This document shows, piece by piece, positions 17,438-27,722 of a DNA stretch of 64,000 bases. How positions within the stretch are numbered: position 1 is the first letter of the stretch; each line of letters begins with the position of its first letter. A model generated the notes under the pieces. The model made no database searches, had not been told where the DNA came from, and worked only from the letters and a program-made list of their open reading frames with translations. The translations under genes and the position numbers were made by a program. The stretch spans positions 248,001-312,000 of the forward strand of contig NZ_ML660169.1 of the NCBI RefSeq assembly GCF_007004725.1, read 5' to 3'. The stretch comes from Aliikangiella coralliicola. Its GTDB lineage: Bacteria > Pseudomonadota > Gammaproteobacteria > Enterobacterales > Kangiellaceae.

Positions 17438-18536
17438 CTACAAGCCAGCCTTTAAACTTTCTTCGATAAATCCGTCTAAGTCACCGTCCAAAATTGCCTG
17501 CGTATTGGTAGACTCATAGCCGGTGCGTAAATCTTTAATTCTTGACTGATCTAGCACATAAGACCGAATCTGACTTCCCCAACCGATATCAGATTTTGAC
17601 TCTTCCATCTGTTGTTTTTCAGCATTTTGTTTCTGTATTTCTAGCTCATAAAGTTTGGCCTTAAGTAATTTCATGGCCTGATCTTTATTTTTGTGCTGCG
17701 AGCGATCATTCTGACACTGCACGACACTATTTGTCGGTAAATGGGTTATTCGCACAGCAGAATCAGTTTTGTTAACGTGCTGTCCGCCAGCACCACTCGC
17801 CCGATAAGTATCAATTCTTAAATCTGCAGGATTAATATCAATTTCAATATCATCCTTAACTTCAGGATAACAAAATACGCTGGCAAAACTTGTGTGTCGA
17901 CGGCTGCCTGAATCGAATGGAGATTTACGAACTAAGCGATGGACACCGGTTTCAGTTCTTACCCAGCCGAAAGCGTATTCGCCCTGAATTTGTATCGTCG
18001 CACTTTTAATGCCTGCAACATCGCCGTCAGATTTTTCGATCAGTTCGGCATTAAATCCACGGCTTTCACACCAACGCAAATACATACGCAATAGCATATC
18101 TGCCCAATCTTGAGCTTCTGTCCCACCCGAACCAGCCTGAATATCGATGTAGGCGTTTTGTGTATCCATTTCGCCGCTAAACATCCGTCTGAACTCAAGT
18201 TTGGCGAGTTCTTTTTCCAATCCGGCTAAATCACTGACCAATTCATTAACGGTATCTTCATCATTTTCTTCAACAGCCATCTGTAGCAAATCATCGGCAT
18301 CCGCCAATCCTGACTCCAGGTTTTCGATGGTGTTAACAACGACTTCAAGGCTAGATCGCTCTTTTCCAAGGGCCTGGGCACGGTCTGGTTCATTCCAGAC
18401 ATCAGGCAATTCCAGCTCTCTTTCGACTTCGATTAAACGCTCTTTTTTGGTATCGTAGTCAAAGATACCCCCTAAGAGAACTTTTACGGGACTGTAACTC
18501 TTTGATTTGTTCTCGAATAGATGTGACTTCTATCAT
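17438..18536 (-). CDS. prfB: Peptide chain release factor 2, programmed +1 frameshift
   Basis: It recognises UGA and UAA stop codons and triggers peptide release. The gene is in two frames. Translation starts at ATG 18536 ([14 protein letters not shown]...) and reaches an in-frame UGA as codon 26 (18461-18459). That UGA sits in the canonical slip site AGGGGGTATCTTTGAC: an internal Shine-Dalgarno AGGGGG, then CUU UGA C. After a +1 shift at CUU, reading resumes with Asp (GAC, 18460-18458) and continues to 17438, giving 365 residues, the same length as E. coli RF2. The body has the SPF stop-recognition tripeptide and the GGQ catalytic motif ([10 protein letters not shown]). A plain frame reading gives only a false 323-residue start at 18409. 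Autoregulated by RF2 level, as known for this family. Confidence 0.96.
18459..18475 (-). promoter_or_regulatory. prfB: prfB programmed frameshift site
   Basis: On the minus strand: the AGGGGG Shine-Dalgarno-like stretch, TAT, then CTT TGA C. This is the textbook RF2 autoregulatory site; the UGA is codon 26, as in E. coli. Confidence 0.95.
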
Positions 18537-18665
18537 CGCAAAATTCGTCTATATTTGTTAGGGTTGGTTAATAGACCCAAGTTTGCCGGGCCCTTTGTTA
18601 GAGGGCGCTATTCTACTAAAACTGTAGCAGTTAGCCCAGCTAAATATTGAAGAGGAATAAGCACC

Positions 18666-19118
18666 ATGAAGAGATTAATTAATCCACTGTTAATGATATT
18701 TGGCGCTTTCGTTTTATCCGCTTGTACTAGCATTCCGATAGAGCAGGTTGACGGTCGCATCAGTGCATGGAAAGGGCTTCATATTGATGAACTCGTTAAA
18801 TATTGGGGTCTACCGAGCAATCAGCGCCAAGTAGGCGATAAACATTATGCTGAATGGGTCAATCAGAGCAGTGAGCCCGGCAATACCGCGGTGACTATCG
18901 GAACTGGTCGCCACAGCAGGCATTCTGCTATAGGCGTTGGTTTCACCTTATTCGATTTGGGCGGTAAGGATGATGCCTGCAGTCGCTTGGTCACTCACAC
19001 CGAAGCAGGTCTGGTAACAGACATCAGCTGGCAAGGCACGCAAAATTATTGTTTTGAGATTACGCCAGATTTATCCAAAGTTCGTGAAAACAAAGCGGTG
19101 GTTCAGAAAAAAAGCTAA
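18666..19118 (+). CDS. Hypothetical outer-membrane lipoprotein
   Basis: A 150-residue protein with a lipoprotein signal: basic start, hydrophobic core and lipobox LSAC with Cys20. Thr at +2 suggests sorting to the outer membrane. After the lipobox, the segment WKGLHIDELVKYWGLPS resembles the start of small SmpA/OmlA-like lipoproteins in which a helix precedes a 'WG.P' turn, but I cannot assign the family. A GAGGAA ribosome site lies about eight bases before the ATG. It is divergent from prfB; function unknown. Confidence 0.8.
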   Translation: MKRLINPLLMIFGAFVLSACTSIPIEQVDGRISAWKGLHIDELVKYWGLPSNQRQVGDKHYAEWVNQSSEPGNTAVTIGTGRHSRHSAIGVGFTLFDLGGKDDACSRLVTHTEAGLVTDISWQGTQNYCFEITPDLSKVRENKAVVQKKS

Positions 19119-19266
19119 GTTACTAGCTGTTTTAGGTGCTTTCCCTCTATAAGACGCTGGTTTTAAGACGACGCTTGTTTAAGCTCGAACGCCAGCTAAA
19201 CGGTCACACAGCCGGATTCCCGAGTTCAAGTTTTAATTTAATATTGCTCTAAAGGTTCTATTGACC

Positions 19267-19788
19267 TTACAAGGCTAGCCTGAAACCAAATACGGGAAAG
19301 CCTTCCTGCATAAAATCCAGGTCTTTTGAGCGTTCAAACCCAAGCTTTTCGTAAAAACCCCATGCAATTTGCATAGCTTGGGTGGTGTGCAATACAACTT
19401 CAGCGTGTCCTTTTTCTTTGGCTAGCTGAATGCAGGCATTGGTTAGGGCTTTTCCAGCACCACTTCCCCGATATTTTGGATCGACACCTAACAATCGGAT
19501 CCCTGAGGCATTTTTGACACTGGTTGCAGTTCCACCGGAACCATACTGAGCCATATCGCCAAAATACACGACCCCACCGATTAATTCGCCTTCTTTCGAT
19601 AATGCCACTAATACTTTTGTGTCTTTTTTTTCCGTAAAACGACCAATATTAGCCAGCATTTCATAATACTTGGGCTGCTCTTCCTGCGATGGAAAACCTT
19701 CAAGATTTGCATAAACTTCAACCATCAACTGGCCAAGCAACAAAAACTCTTCTTTACGGATATCACGGATCTCAAGGCTTGAAGTCAT
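19267..19788 (-). CDS. GNAT-family N-acetyltransferase
   Basis: A 173-residue single-domain acyltransferase. Motif A, which binds the pyrophosphate of acetyl-CoA, is clear in LLGVDPKYRGSGAGKALTNA, followed by the beta-strand AEVVLHT and the C-terminal FYEKLGFER typical of GNAT enzymes. The acceptor substrate cannot be read. Same strand as mutT and secA upstream, but 144 bases from mutT, so it may or may not share their transcript. Confidence 0.88.
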   Translation of the reverse strand: MTSSLEIRDIRKEEFLLLGQLMVEVYANLEGFPSQEEQPKYYEMLANIGRFTEKKDTKVLVALSKEGELIGGVVYFGDMAQYGSGGTATSVKNASGIRLLGVDPKYRGSGAGKALTNACIQLAKEKGHAEVVLHTTQAMQIAWGFYEKLGFERSKDLDFMQEGFPVFGFRLAL

Positions 19789-19932
19789 TTTTTATCTCGA
19801 ACACGGGTTAGATATTTTTATATTTTGACTAGCGGCGGCCAATAAATCAATCGCAAAAAACAACTCGAAAGCGAGCTAAAGGTAATCTATAAAGATGGGA
19901 AAACTCAAGCTTAACCAATTAATATTAAAAGG

Positions 19933-20340
19933 TTAATACTCCGCTTTAGAATCACTCATACTGAGTAACTTTTCTACAACAGGCAAGTTGGCTTCTGGAA
20001 ACTGATAATTCTCGATCTGGTTGATGGCGACCCATTGAACCGGTTGACCTTCTAACCCTCGAGGTTCACCATTAAATTCAGTCACCAGGAAAAATTTCAG
20101 AAGGACGCTTTTCTCAGGATAATCAAATCGTATTTCAGAGAACTCTGCAGGATCAGCGATGTGAATATCCAATTCTTCAAGTAGCTCTCGCGCTAAGGCA
20201 CTCTCGGCGCTTTCGCTAGCTTCTATCTTACCACCAGGAAATTCCCAATAGCCGCCCTTGTGTTTTTCGGCAGGTCGCTGCGCAATCAATACCTGATTGT
20301 CTTTGATAATAATTGCCGCAGCTACTTGAACTAATGACAC
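19933..20340 (-). CDS. mutT: 8-oxo-dGTP diphosphatase MutT (Nudix hydrolase)
   Basis: It removes oxidised dGTP from the nucleotide pool to prevent A:T to C:G mutations. The Nudix box is complete: GGKIEASESAESALARELLE, then EL. The N-terminus (VQVAAAIIIKDNQVLIAQRP) and the length (135 residues) fit MutT. It lies 40 bases downstream of secA on the same strand, the conserved gammaproteobacterial secA-mutT neighbourhood, which supports MutT over a generic Nudix protein. Confidence 0.93.
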   Translation of the reverse strand: MSLVQVAAAIIIKDNQVLIAQRPAEKHKGGYWEFPGGKIEASESAESALARELLEELDIHIADPAEFSEIRFDYPEKSVLLKFFLVTEFNGEPRGLEGQPVQWVAINQIENYQFPEANLPVVEKLLSMSDSKAEY

Positions 20341-20380
20341 GAATTCAGCCGACTATAATCGTGAAAATAATACCGTTAAC

Positions 20381-23092
20381 CTAGCTTAACCTTCCGTGAC
20401 ATTGTTTATATTTCTTCCCAGAGCCGCAAGGACAAGGTTCATTGCGCCCAACTTTTTGCCCTTCTCTCACATACGGAGTATGCGCATCTGCTGGCTCGGC
20501 TTCATTACCCGGCATCGCTGATTGCTGTTCGTGTTGATATTGAACATCACGAGAAGCTGCCTCACGTCGACGTTGTTCTTCAACAGCATCAACATCTTCA
20601 GAATCTTTCACTTGTACCTTAGACAAGATAGAAATCACGTCAAATTTGACGTTATCGAGCATTTGAGCGAATAACTCAAAAGCTTCCCGCTTGTACTCTT
20701 GTTTCGGATTTTTCTGAGCGTAGCTACGCAGGTGAATACCTTGACGTAAATGGTCCATTGCAGCCAGGTGCTCTTTCCAATGGCTGTCAAGGTTTTGTAG
20801 CATTATTGACTTTTCGAAATGACGAATAACGACATCACCGACTTTCTCTTCTTTTTCAGCGTAATCTTCCATTAAAGACTCAACAACCTTCTGGCGTAAA
20901 GTCTCTTCGTGCAAATTGTCGTCTTCTTCTAACCATTGTTTGATTGGCAGCCCAATCGCAAAATCGCTCTTAAGACGTTCTTCAAGTCCTTCAACATTCC
21001 ACATATCTTCAATACTTTGTGGCGGAATATACTGGGCAAATACGCTACTCACAACGTCAAAGCGCAAAGACTTCACAGTTTCAGAGACATCTTCTGTGGA
21101 CATCAAATCAGCTCGTTGCTCATAAATAACTTTACGCTGATCATTCGCAACATCGTCATATTCAAGTAGGTTTTTACGAATATCAAAGTTACGACCTTCA
21201 ACTTTACGCTGGGCGTTTTCGATGGCTCGCGATACCCATTTATGCTCAATCGCTTCGCCTTCTTCCCAACCCATTTTTTGCATCATGTTGGCCATACGGT
21301 CAGACGCAAAAATTCGCATTAAATCGTCTTCCAAAGACAAGTAGAAACGACTACATCCGGGATCTCCCTGACGGCCTGCTCGTCCTCGAAGCTGGTTATC
21401 AATGCGGCGAGATTCATGACGTTCAGTACCAATAATCGCCAAACCACCAGCATCAAGCACTTGTTGGTGTCTTGTATTCCAAGCCTCTGTAATCTCTGCT
21501 ACTTTTTCTTCGGTCGGGTTCTTCAAACCATCGATATCTGCTTGAAGGCTTCCCCCCAACACGATATCCGTACCACGACCAGCCATATTTGTCGCAATGG
21601 TAACTGCGCCGGCGCGGCCCGCCTGGGCAATAATATCTGCTTCTTTCGCATGGAATTTAGCGTTTAATACCTGATGCTTAATCTTTTTCTGTTTTAGCAC
21701 AGAAGAAACAATTTCCGACGATTCAACCGAAGCTGTTCCTACCAGAACAGGTTGTCCATTTGCCGTACGCTCTTCAATTTCTTCAATAATGGCGAGATAT
21801 TTTTCTTGCTTAGTCAAGAAAATCAGGTCTCCCATATCGTCACGCAGCATTGGTTTATTGGTTGGAATAACAATAACTTCCAGTCCGTAAATCTGATTCA
21901 ACTCGAACGCTTCTGTGTCAGCTGTTCCGGTCATTCCGGATAGCTTGTCATAGAGCCGGAATAAATTCTGGAAGGTGATAGATGCGAGCGTCTGATTTTC
22001 ATTTTGAATGTTGGCACCTTCTTTGGCTTCTACTGCCTGGTGCAAACCATCGGACCAACGACGGCCCGGCATTGTGCGTCCGGTATGTTCATCAACAATC
22101 ACCACTTCACCGTCTTTGACGATGTAATCGACGTCTCTCTTAAATAAAACATGGGCTCGCAACGCGGCGTTTACGTGGTGTAAAAGAGAGATGGAGCTAG
22201 CGTTGTAAAGGGATGCGCCATCGGATAAAAGACCCGCACCAATAAGCAGGTTTTCGACATTTTCCTGGCCTTTTTCACTGAGATGCACCTGCTTCGATTT
22301 TTCGTCAACAGAGTAATCTCCACTTTGCTGATCTTCTTCATCTTCAAGTTGTTTAAGTTCAGGAATAAGTTTGTCAATCTGTCGATATAAATCAGAACTA
22401 TCCTCTACAGCGCCCGATATAATCAGCGGCGTTCGAGCCTCATCGATCAGGATTGAGTCAACTTCATCAATAATCGCATAGTGGAGGTCTCGTTGAACTT
22501 TATCTTCTGTGGAAAACGCCATGTTGTCGCGCAAATAGTCAAAACCAAATTCATTATTGGTTCCGAAAGTAATATCGCAGGCATAGGCTGCACGCTTAAC
22601 TTCAGTTTCCTGGCCCGAAAGGATTACACCGACGGATAATCCGAGAAATTGGTAGAGCGGCCCCATCCAGTCAGAGTCACGTTGGGCAAGATAATCATTT
22701 ACTGTAATAATGTGAACGCCTTTGCCGCTTAGCGCGTTCAAGTATGCCGCAAGAGTCGCAACCAGGGTTTTACCTTCCCCAGTTCTCATTTCGGCTATTT
22801 TACCGTCATTCAACACCATCCCGCCGATCATCTGGACATCGAAATGGCGCATGTTGAGCACACGTTTACCGGCTTCCCGCACAACAGCAAAAGCTTCTGC
22901 TTGAATATCAATAAGGGTTGCGCCTTCGGAAAGTTTACCTTTAAATTTTTCCGTATATTGCTTCAGCTCTTCATCGCTGAGCTTCTGCATTTCTTCTTCC
23001 AGCGCGTTAATACGTGCAACTTTTTTATTCAGTTGCTTGACTACCCGCTGATTTCTACTTCCGAAAATTTTAGTTAGGATATTCCCAAACAT
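20381..23092 (-). CDS. secA: Preprotein translocase ATPase SecA
   Basis: The motor of the Sec export pathway. 903 residues, the usual length. Walker A lies in [18 protein letters not shown]; the [16 protein letters not shown] segment carries Walker [21 protein letters not shown] is the conserved NBD2 end. The C-terminal zinc-binding tail that contacts SecB is intact ([14 protein letters not shown]), after an acidic/Gln-rich linker. No secM-like arrest peptide or lpxC is seen upstream; instead there is about 620 bases of non-coding DNA, so SecM-type control seems absent here. Confidence 0.98.
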   Translation of the reverse strand: MFGNILTKIFGSRNQRVVKQLNKKVARINALEEEMQKLSDEELKQYTEKFKGKLSEGATLIDIQAEAFAVVREAGKRVLNMRHFDVQMIGGMVLNDGKIAEMRTGEGKTLVATLAAYLNALSGKGVHIITVNDYLAQRDSDWMGPLYQFLGLSVGVILSGQETEVKRAAYACDITFGTNNEFGFDYLRDNMAFSTEDKVQRDLHYAIIDEVDSILIDEARTPLIISGAVEDSSDLYRQIDKLIPELKQLEDEEDQQSGDYSVDEKSKQVHLSEKGQENVENLLIGAGLLSDGASLYNASSISLLHHVNAALRAHVLFKRDVDYIVKDGEVVIVDEHTGRTMPGRRWSDGLHQAVEAKEGANIQNENQTLASITFQNLFRLYDKLSGMTGTADTEAFELNQIYGLEVIVIPTNKPMLRDDMGDLIFLTKQEKYLAIIEEIEERTANGQPVLVGTASVESSEIVSSVLKQKKIKHQVLNAKFHAKEADIIAQAGRAGAVTIATNMAGRGTDIVLGGSLQADIDGLKNPTEEKVAEITEAWNTRHQQVLDAGGLAIIGTERHESRRIDNQLRGRAGRQGDPGCSRFYLSLEDDLMRIFASDRMANMMQKMGWEEGEAIEHKWVSRAIENAQRKVEGRNFDIRKNLLEYDDVANDQRKVIYEQRADLMSTEDVSETVKSLRFDVVSSVFAQYIPPQSIEDMWNVEGLEERLKSDFAIGLPIKQWLEEDDNLHEETLRQKVVESLMEDYAEKEEKVGDVVIRHFEKSIMLQNLDSHWKEHLAAMDHLRQGIHLRSYAQKNPKQEYKREAFELFAQMLDNVKFDVISILSKVQVKDSEDVDAVEEQRRREAASRDVQYQHEQQSAMPGNEAEPADAHTPYVREGQKVGRNEPCPCGSGKKYKQCHGRLS

Positions 23093-23712
23093 GGACGCTA
23101 GTTTCCTGATTTTTATTCAATTTTATAAACAAATCTTGACGATATTCAAAGCTTTTAAATAGACGGGCTTTGCTGACAAGTCCCGAATAATTTCGCAATT
23201 TATGTAGAAAAGCTCAATTTTCCACATAAATTAGCTAATTTAAACCGCGGAATTGTACCTTTTTAATAGCCTTAGCACTATTATTTCTTAAATTAAACTT
23301 CTTAAATTTTAACCACTGCTAGGTAAAGGTTACCTGCAATGTGAAGCTCTGCAAAAGAATTGATGGGGACTTTTCGGCGGATCACAAGCCAATTGGGAAA
23401 TTTACCTAAAAATAAGATGAATTTTAAATAGTATGAGGCTTTTTACTGGTCAACCTCAACTGCGCATAAGAAGAGCCGGCCAATACACTGAAGCTAAGCT
23501 CTATACTTGGCCCGGTCAATCACAATAAGCGATTGACACCTTGAAAGAACTAGAACAACACGGTGATCCATGCGCCTTAAAATTCACATAGAACCCATTT
23601 TTATCAATTTGTGCAATGATAAAGAATTCCAGGCAATAATCACCCGGTTAAAGATCGACTCGCTTTAGCTTGCTACAGCTATCATTAACATCCTTCAGAT
23701 TGCCCACAAGGA
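23093..23712. other. Intergenic region upstream of secA
   Basis: About 620 bases without a credible gene. It contains a small inverted repeat, GTCAATC (23515-23521) and GATTGAC (23531-23537). The secA promoter must lie here, but I could not define it. No short ORF with a SecM-like arrest motif was seen. Confidence 0.5.
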
Positions 23713-24489
23713 TTAGATAAATATTGAATCTGCTAAAAATCGTTTTTGATAGTTAAAGTTCGACTTTTTCAAATCATAAGTGATTCGTACCGCAATATTG
23801 ACCAATTCATGAAACTCTTCAATACAATATTCGATTTGAAGAATATCCTGTTCAAGTCCTGGCAGCTTATCTCTGAAAACAGTTTTAGAACGATCAGTAT
23901 GCTCGCGCAACTCATAAATCAGACCACAAAGGATTTCCCAGGCGATCATAATTGATAAATAAGAGTGAAATTCACACTGGTTAACGATGGTATTAATTCG
24001 TTCTAATACACGAGATAGTTCAGGTTCTGTTTGATTGAGTGACGGTGTCAGCTTTTCGAGAGTCAAGGCCAGCTGCTCGAACTCATATTCAATACCTGAT
24101 GTCTTTATCGCCGTTGCAAACAAGTCATCTTTGATGACTCGGTGGTTTTTTATATTACGATATTCGTCGTGCCGAAACCTGACCAGATGCTTTTGATTCT
24201 CAAATAACACGTTCAATAAAGAAGCTCTTTGTCCCGGAGATTCAGTTTGTTTTTCTTGAAAAATTATTGATTCTTTTACAATGGCTTTAAACCAATCTAA
24301 ATCCTTGAGTTCAGGCATTTTTCCAGTCAGCATGTTGGCCATGAGTAATAGCCTGGAGTTAACATTGGATACCTCTTCATGCTTATTTTCATAGATCAAC
24401 GAAATGGTATCAGTGACCGTACTTTCAAAATCCCCAAGCAACTTCTCAACATTATTAGCCGTAGCCTTTGTAAAATTCATGTTATTCAC
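23713..24489 (-). CDS. Hypothetical alpha-helical protein
   Basis: A 258-residue protein that I do not recognise. It has no signal peptide or clear transmembrane helix and is predominantly helical, rich in Glu, Leu, Ile and Asn, with heptad-like stretches (FEQLALTLEKLTPSLNQ; GLEQDILQIEYCIEEFHELV). A basic patch, HLVRFRHDEYRNIKNHRVIKDD, lies near residues 113-134. The MNNMNF start has a second in-frame Met at position 4. It is divergent from the membrane-bound regulator at 24921, which may indicate shared control, but nothing in the sequence proves it. Confidence 0.65.
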   Translation of the reverse strand: MNNMNFTKATANNVEKLLGDFESTVTDTISLIYENKHEEVSNVNSRLLLMANMLTGKMPELKDLDWFKAIVKESIIFQEKQTESPGQRASLLNVLFENQKHLVRFRHDEYRNIKNHRVIKDDLFATAIKTSGIEYEFEQLALTLEKLTPSLNQTEPELSRVLERINTIVNQCEFHSYLSIMIAWEILCGLIYELREHTDRSKTVFRDKLPGLEQDILQIEYCIEEFHELVNIAVRITYDLKKSNFNYQKRFLADSIFI

Positions 24490-24920
24490 TTCCAGTAATA
24501 TGGACGCTATCTTTAAAAAGACAGGTGATCGAAATCAGCTAATCAAGCAGCGCTTCTTGTTAAAATATATCCTCTGATACTGACAGTCCAAAAATTACTT
24601 TAAATAACGAATTATTAGGAGTGAACGAAAGTGAAATTAGCGTTAAAAACAACGCTTTTGTCTGATTTTTAATCTTTTTTTTAAAAATTTCAGAGGCTTA
24701 AATCCGTCAAACTGTAGTAACATAAGTCACAGGAATAGTTTGGAAACTCTCACCTGGTTTGAGAAGTTTCTATCGATGGAAACCATTGAAAAGTAAAATA
24801 AGTCCTTCGGTACTATTCAATGCTTTAAGAGCTTAATCTCTTAATCGAAATATGCTATACCTAATTCATCCATAAAAATCTCATATCATGATAAATTGAT
24901 TTAAGGGCAGTTCAGATTAC
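24490..24920. other. Divergent intergenic region
   Basis: About 430 AT-rich bases between the helical hypothetical gene and the membrane-bound regulator. I see no gene, terminator or confident promoter pair. Confidence 0.5.
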
Positions 24921-26996
24921 ATGGAAGCAGCCAAACCAAACAGTTGTCAACATTACCGGATAGGGAAATTTGAAGTTAATTTTTCTGAACGGTCGATTAC
25001 CAGTCCCGATGGTAATACCAGTCATCTGACCAACAAACACGTTGAGCTTCTTAAAATTCTGATTGATAACCGAGAAACCTACTTAAAATCTTCTGAGATA
25101 CTAAATCTACTTTATGGTGAGCAATATGTCGAAGTCGCGGTTATCAGACAACATATTAAAAATATCAGAGGATTATTTCATGTCGGCATCCATGAAACTG
25201 AACAGGCAGAATACATCAATTCGAAGCGCGGTGGTGGTTACCGTCTGGTTGCCGAAGTAGAAGAGATTTTCGTTAAAAAAACAGTCGGCAACAATCTTTC
25301 AATCAATTTAATGGCTGTTTTATTGTTCACCGTTATAACAACGGTTGCAATTTTGAGTTTTTATACCGAGCCGACCGACCAGAAACTTGTCAATGACAGC
25401 TTTAAAAAGTTCGTACCACTGACATTTCTAAAAGGGATTGAATTTTATCCCAGCCCTTCACCTGATGGAAATTGGATGATATTTGGCCACAAACCACCAC
25501 AAAGTGGATTTTGGCTCCTATTTGTCAAAGACTTCAACACCGGTCAAATCACCCAGCTCACCCGTGGCGAATTTGTCGATACCAATGTGAGTTGGAACAA
25601 AGACTCTGACAAAATACTATTTACCCGGATAAAGAAAGGACAATGCTATTTTATGCAGGCAGACTTTCATCCCAAAACCCAAAGCCTGAGCGACATTAAC
25701 GCGGTTCATCGTTGTCCCCATGATGCGCAAAGTTCGTACGCTGTATTCTGGCCGGATGAGCAAGGAATTTTTTATTCCACCACAGAGTCTTTTAGTGAAC
25801 CATACAATTTGTACTCGTTCGCTTTTGAGAACCAACAAGGCTGGCAGGTGACAGCATCTCCCCCTAAAGGACGTGGAGACTATTATCTTGCACTCTCGAA
25901 CTCCGGCGAGAAACTTGCGGTCTTGCGCAGTAAAAACTGGTTTGACACTGAGATCAGAGTACTCAATACCAAAACCTGGGAATCCCAGTTAATCGATCAG
26001 GTCGAGGAACCCTTATTTAGCGTCAGTTGGTCTGCTGATGATCAAAACCTCTATTACAAGAATGCTTCAAACGAAGTTGTTAAGACACATATTGAAACAC
26101 TCGAAACGCAGATAATATCCAGAGCATCAGTGCCGATCTATTATCCCAAGCTGGTTAACTCTGATCCCCCCAGCATCATTGCAGTTCATGGCGGATTTTC
26201 GACTAACGATATTATCAGCCACGACCTGATGACCGGGGAGCAGACCACACTGATTGAGTCTGATTACAATGACTATATGCCAAGCATTTCACCAGACGGT
26301 CAGCTCCTGACCTGGATATCAAATCGTTCTGGGAGGTACCAGGTGTGGTTGAAAAATAGCAAAGGCCAAATAAAACAGTTAACTAACCTGCCCAAAAACC
26401 GGCGTTTTACCAGTCTTGATATCAATGCTGATGCCACCAAAATTGGCGGCACGGTACATGGCGAGTGGTTTGTGTATGATATCTACGAAAACCAGATAAA
26501 GTGGAGCGACGACGCTAACGGCAAATTCAATAACTTTAAGTGGACCAGCGATCCGAATAAAGCTTACCTCGCTAAAGAGTCCGGTGAAAGATGGAGTCAG
26601 GTAATTCTCGATGTCGAAACAGCTGCGACCAATTCGACCTTAAATACTGACACTTACCTGGCTGTGGACAGCATCGATGGCAATAGTACTTACCATATGT
26701 CTCTGAGCGGAAAAGCAATGACAATTGAAGATAATATGTCGAGCAATCAAAAAACCATACAGTTAATCGATAAAATCATCTACTCATACCAGTGGGATAC
26801 GACGCAGCTTGGACTCTTTTATTCCCAAAAGGGCGAACTCGGGTGGGAGCTCCATTTATTGCCAGCGAATAATAACAAGGTACCATTTTCCCCGATTCCA
26901 ATTCCGTCTGGCTCAGTAACAATTTCAAAAGAAGTCAAACAACTAATCACCAGTAAAAACCTCGAAGGGAAAACCGAAATCGTCATCCTGCAATGA
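24921..26996 (+). CDS. ToxR/CadC-like membrane-bound winged-helix regulator with periplasmic beta-propeller
   Basis: Residues ~10-112 form an OmpR/PhoB-type winged helix: YRIGKFEVNFSERSI, then VEVAVIRQHIKNIRGLF as recognition helix and a wing in INSKRGGGYRLV. A single transmembrane helix follows (INLMAVLLFTVITTVAILSF, ~128-150). The remaining ~540 residues are periplasmic and contain TolB/PD40-type blades (YPSPSPDGNWMIFG, MPSISPDGQLLTWISNRSG), so the outer part is predicted to be a beta-propeller. By analogy with CadC it senses a periplasmic state and acts directly on DNA from the membrane. The gene for a small secreted protein follows 172 bases downstream on the same strand and is a possible target. 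Confidence 0.87.
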   Translation: MEAAKPNSCQHYRIGKFEVNFSERSITSPDGNTSHLTNKHVELLKILIDNRETYLKSSEILNLLYGEQYVEVAVIRQHIKNIRGLFHVGIHETEQAEYINSKRGGGYRLVAEVEEIFVKKTVGNNLSINLMAVLLFTVITTVAILSFYTEPTDQKLVNDSFKKFVPLTFLKGIEFYPSPSPDGNWMIFGHKPPQSGFWLLFVKDFNTGQITQLTRGEFVDTNVSWNKDSDKILFTRIKKGQCYFMQADFHPKTQSLSDINAVHRCPHDAQSSYAVFWPDEQGIFYSTTESFSEPYNLYSFAFENQQGWQVTASPPKGRGDYYLALSNSGEKLAVLRSKNWFDTEIRVLNTKTWESQLIDQVEEPLFSVSWSADDQNLYYKNASNEVVKTHIETLETQIISRASVPIYYPKLVNSDPPSIIAVHGGFSTNDIISHDLMTGEQTTLIESDYNDYMPSISPDGQLLTWISNRSGRYQVWLKNSKGQIKQLTNLPKNRRFTSLDINADATKIGGTVHGEWFVYDIYENQIKWSDDANGKFNNFKWTSDPNKAYLAKESGERWSQVILDVETAATNSTLNTDTYLAVDSIDGNSTYHMSLSGKAMTIEDNMSSNQKTIQLIDKIIYSYQWDTTQLGLFYSQKGELGWELHLLPANNNKVPFSPIPIPSGSVTISKEVKQLITSKNLEGKTEIVILQ

Positions 26997-27168
26997 CGAC
27001 GAATACTTTTTGAAAAGAAACGATTGAGATTCCATCTTCATTTCTATTAGAGATATTAATTTAACGCTATTTTCACTCCTTTTTAACTCTCACTATCTGA
27101 ATAATTCACTAGAGTATGCCCTGAGACGTCTCTACTAACTTAATCAATCTTATTTTAGGAGAGAAGAT

Positions 27169-27438
27169 ATGCATAAAACCAGTATTGTTGTAGGGTTGTT
27201 GTTGCTTTTAGGCTCAGTAACTAGTTTTGCAGACTCTCAAAAGTCAAATTCGAAACAAAATACCCAGCAAGAGAAAAAAACCCAGTCTAAAAAACAGGAA
27301 AGCGAGAAAAATATTTTTGATGTTTTATATCTTTGCGAACCTTATCCTGCTTGCGTAGTTTGGCCGGGAGGTGGCGGCAACGACAATTCAAATACCCAAA
27401 AGGCTTCGGCCGACAGGAATAAACTGAATTCAAAATAA
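27169..27438 (+). CDS. Small secreted low-complexity protein
   Basis: 89 residues with a clean signal peptide (SIVVGLLLLLGSVTSFA), a strong ribosome site (TAGGAGAGA, 27156-27164) and a terminator after it, so it is very probably real. The mature part starts with a Lys/Gln/Ser-rich stretch of ~25 residues, then a compact hydrophobic motif, LYLCEPYPACVVWPGGGG, with two Cys five residues apart, then an Asn/Lys-rich tail. I know no family with this pattern. Two close Cys could form a disulfide or bind a cofactor. It lies behind the ToxR-like regulator. Confidence 0.75.
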   Translation: MHKTSIVVGLLLLLGSVTSFADSQKSNSKQNTQQEKKTQSKKQESEKNIFDVLYLCEPYPACVVWPGGGGNDNSNTQKASADRNKLNSK

Positions 27439-27486
27439 AGTAAAACGGACATTCAATAAATTTCAATCCGTTGTAGCAGTGTAACT

Positions 27487-27519
27487 AAAAAGGCTTCCAC
27501 TTTTAGTCGAAGCCTTTTT
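27487..27519 (+). terminator. Intrinsic terminator after the small secreted protein
   Basis: AAAAAGGCTTC (27487-27497) pairs perfectly with GAAGCCTTTTT (27509-27519) across an 11-base loop, ending in a T run. Confidence 0.9.
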
Positions 27520-27722
27520 AATGTTGTGCCTCCAACAAAATAGTTAGAGGGGCAATAATATTAAGCAGCATTAGACTAGTATTCGCCCCTTTCAAATAAC
27601 GAACAATTTCCTCAGAACGTTCTTTGGCTCACCCATGTTTCCTTTTAACGAGCGATTAATTTTTGCTATTCAGCTTTTTTATGATTAAAGTGAAAACCAG
27701 ATTCAACCCTGGTTTTATTCAA

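Noticed and set aside
23515-23537. GTCAATC/GATTGAC hairpin upstream of secA
   Set aside because: Only 7 bp arms and no T run; not convincing as terminator or operator.
27169-27438. Small secreted protein as a RiPP precursor
   Set aside because: A signal peptide and no modification enzyme nearby; kept as unknown secreted protein.
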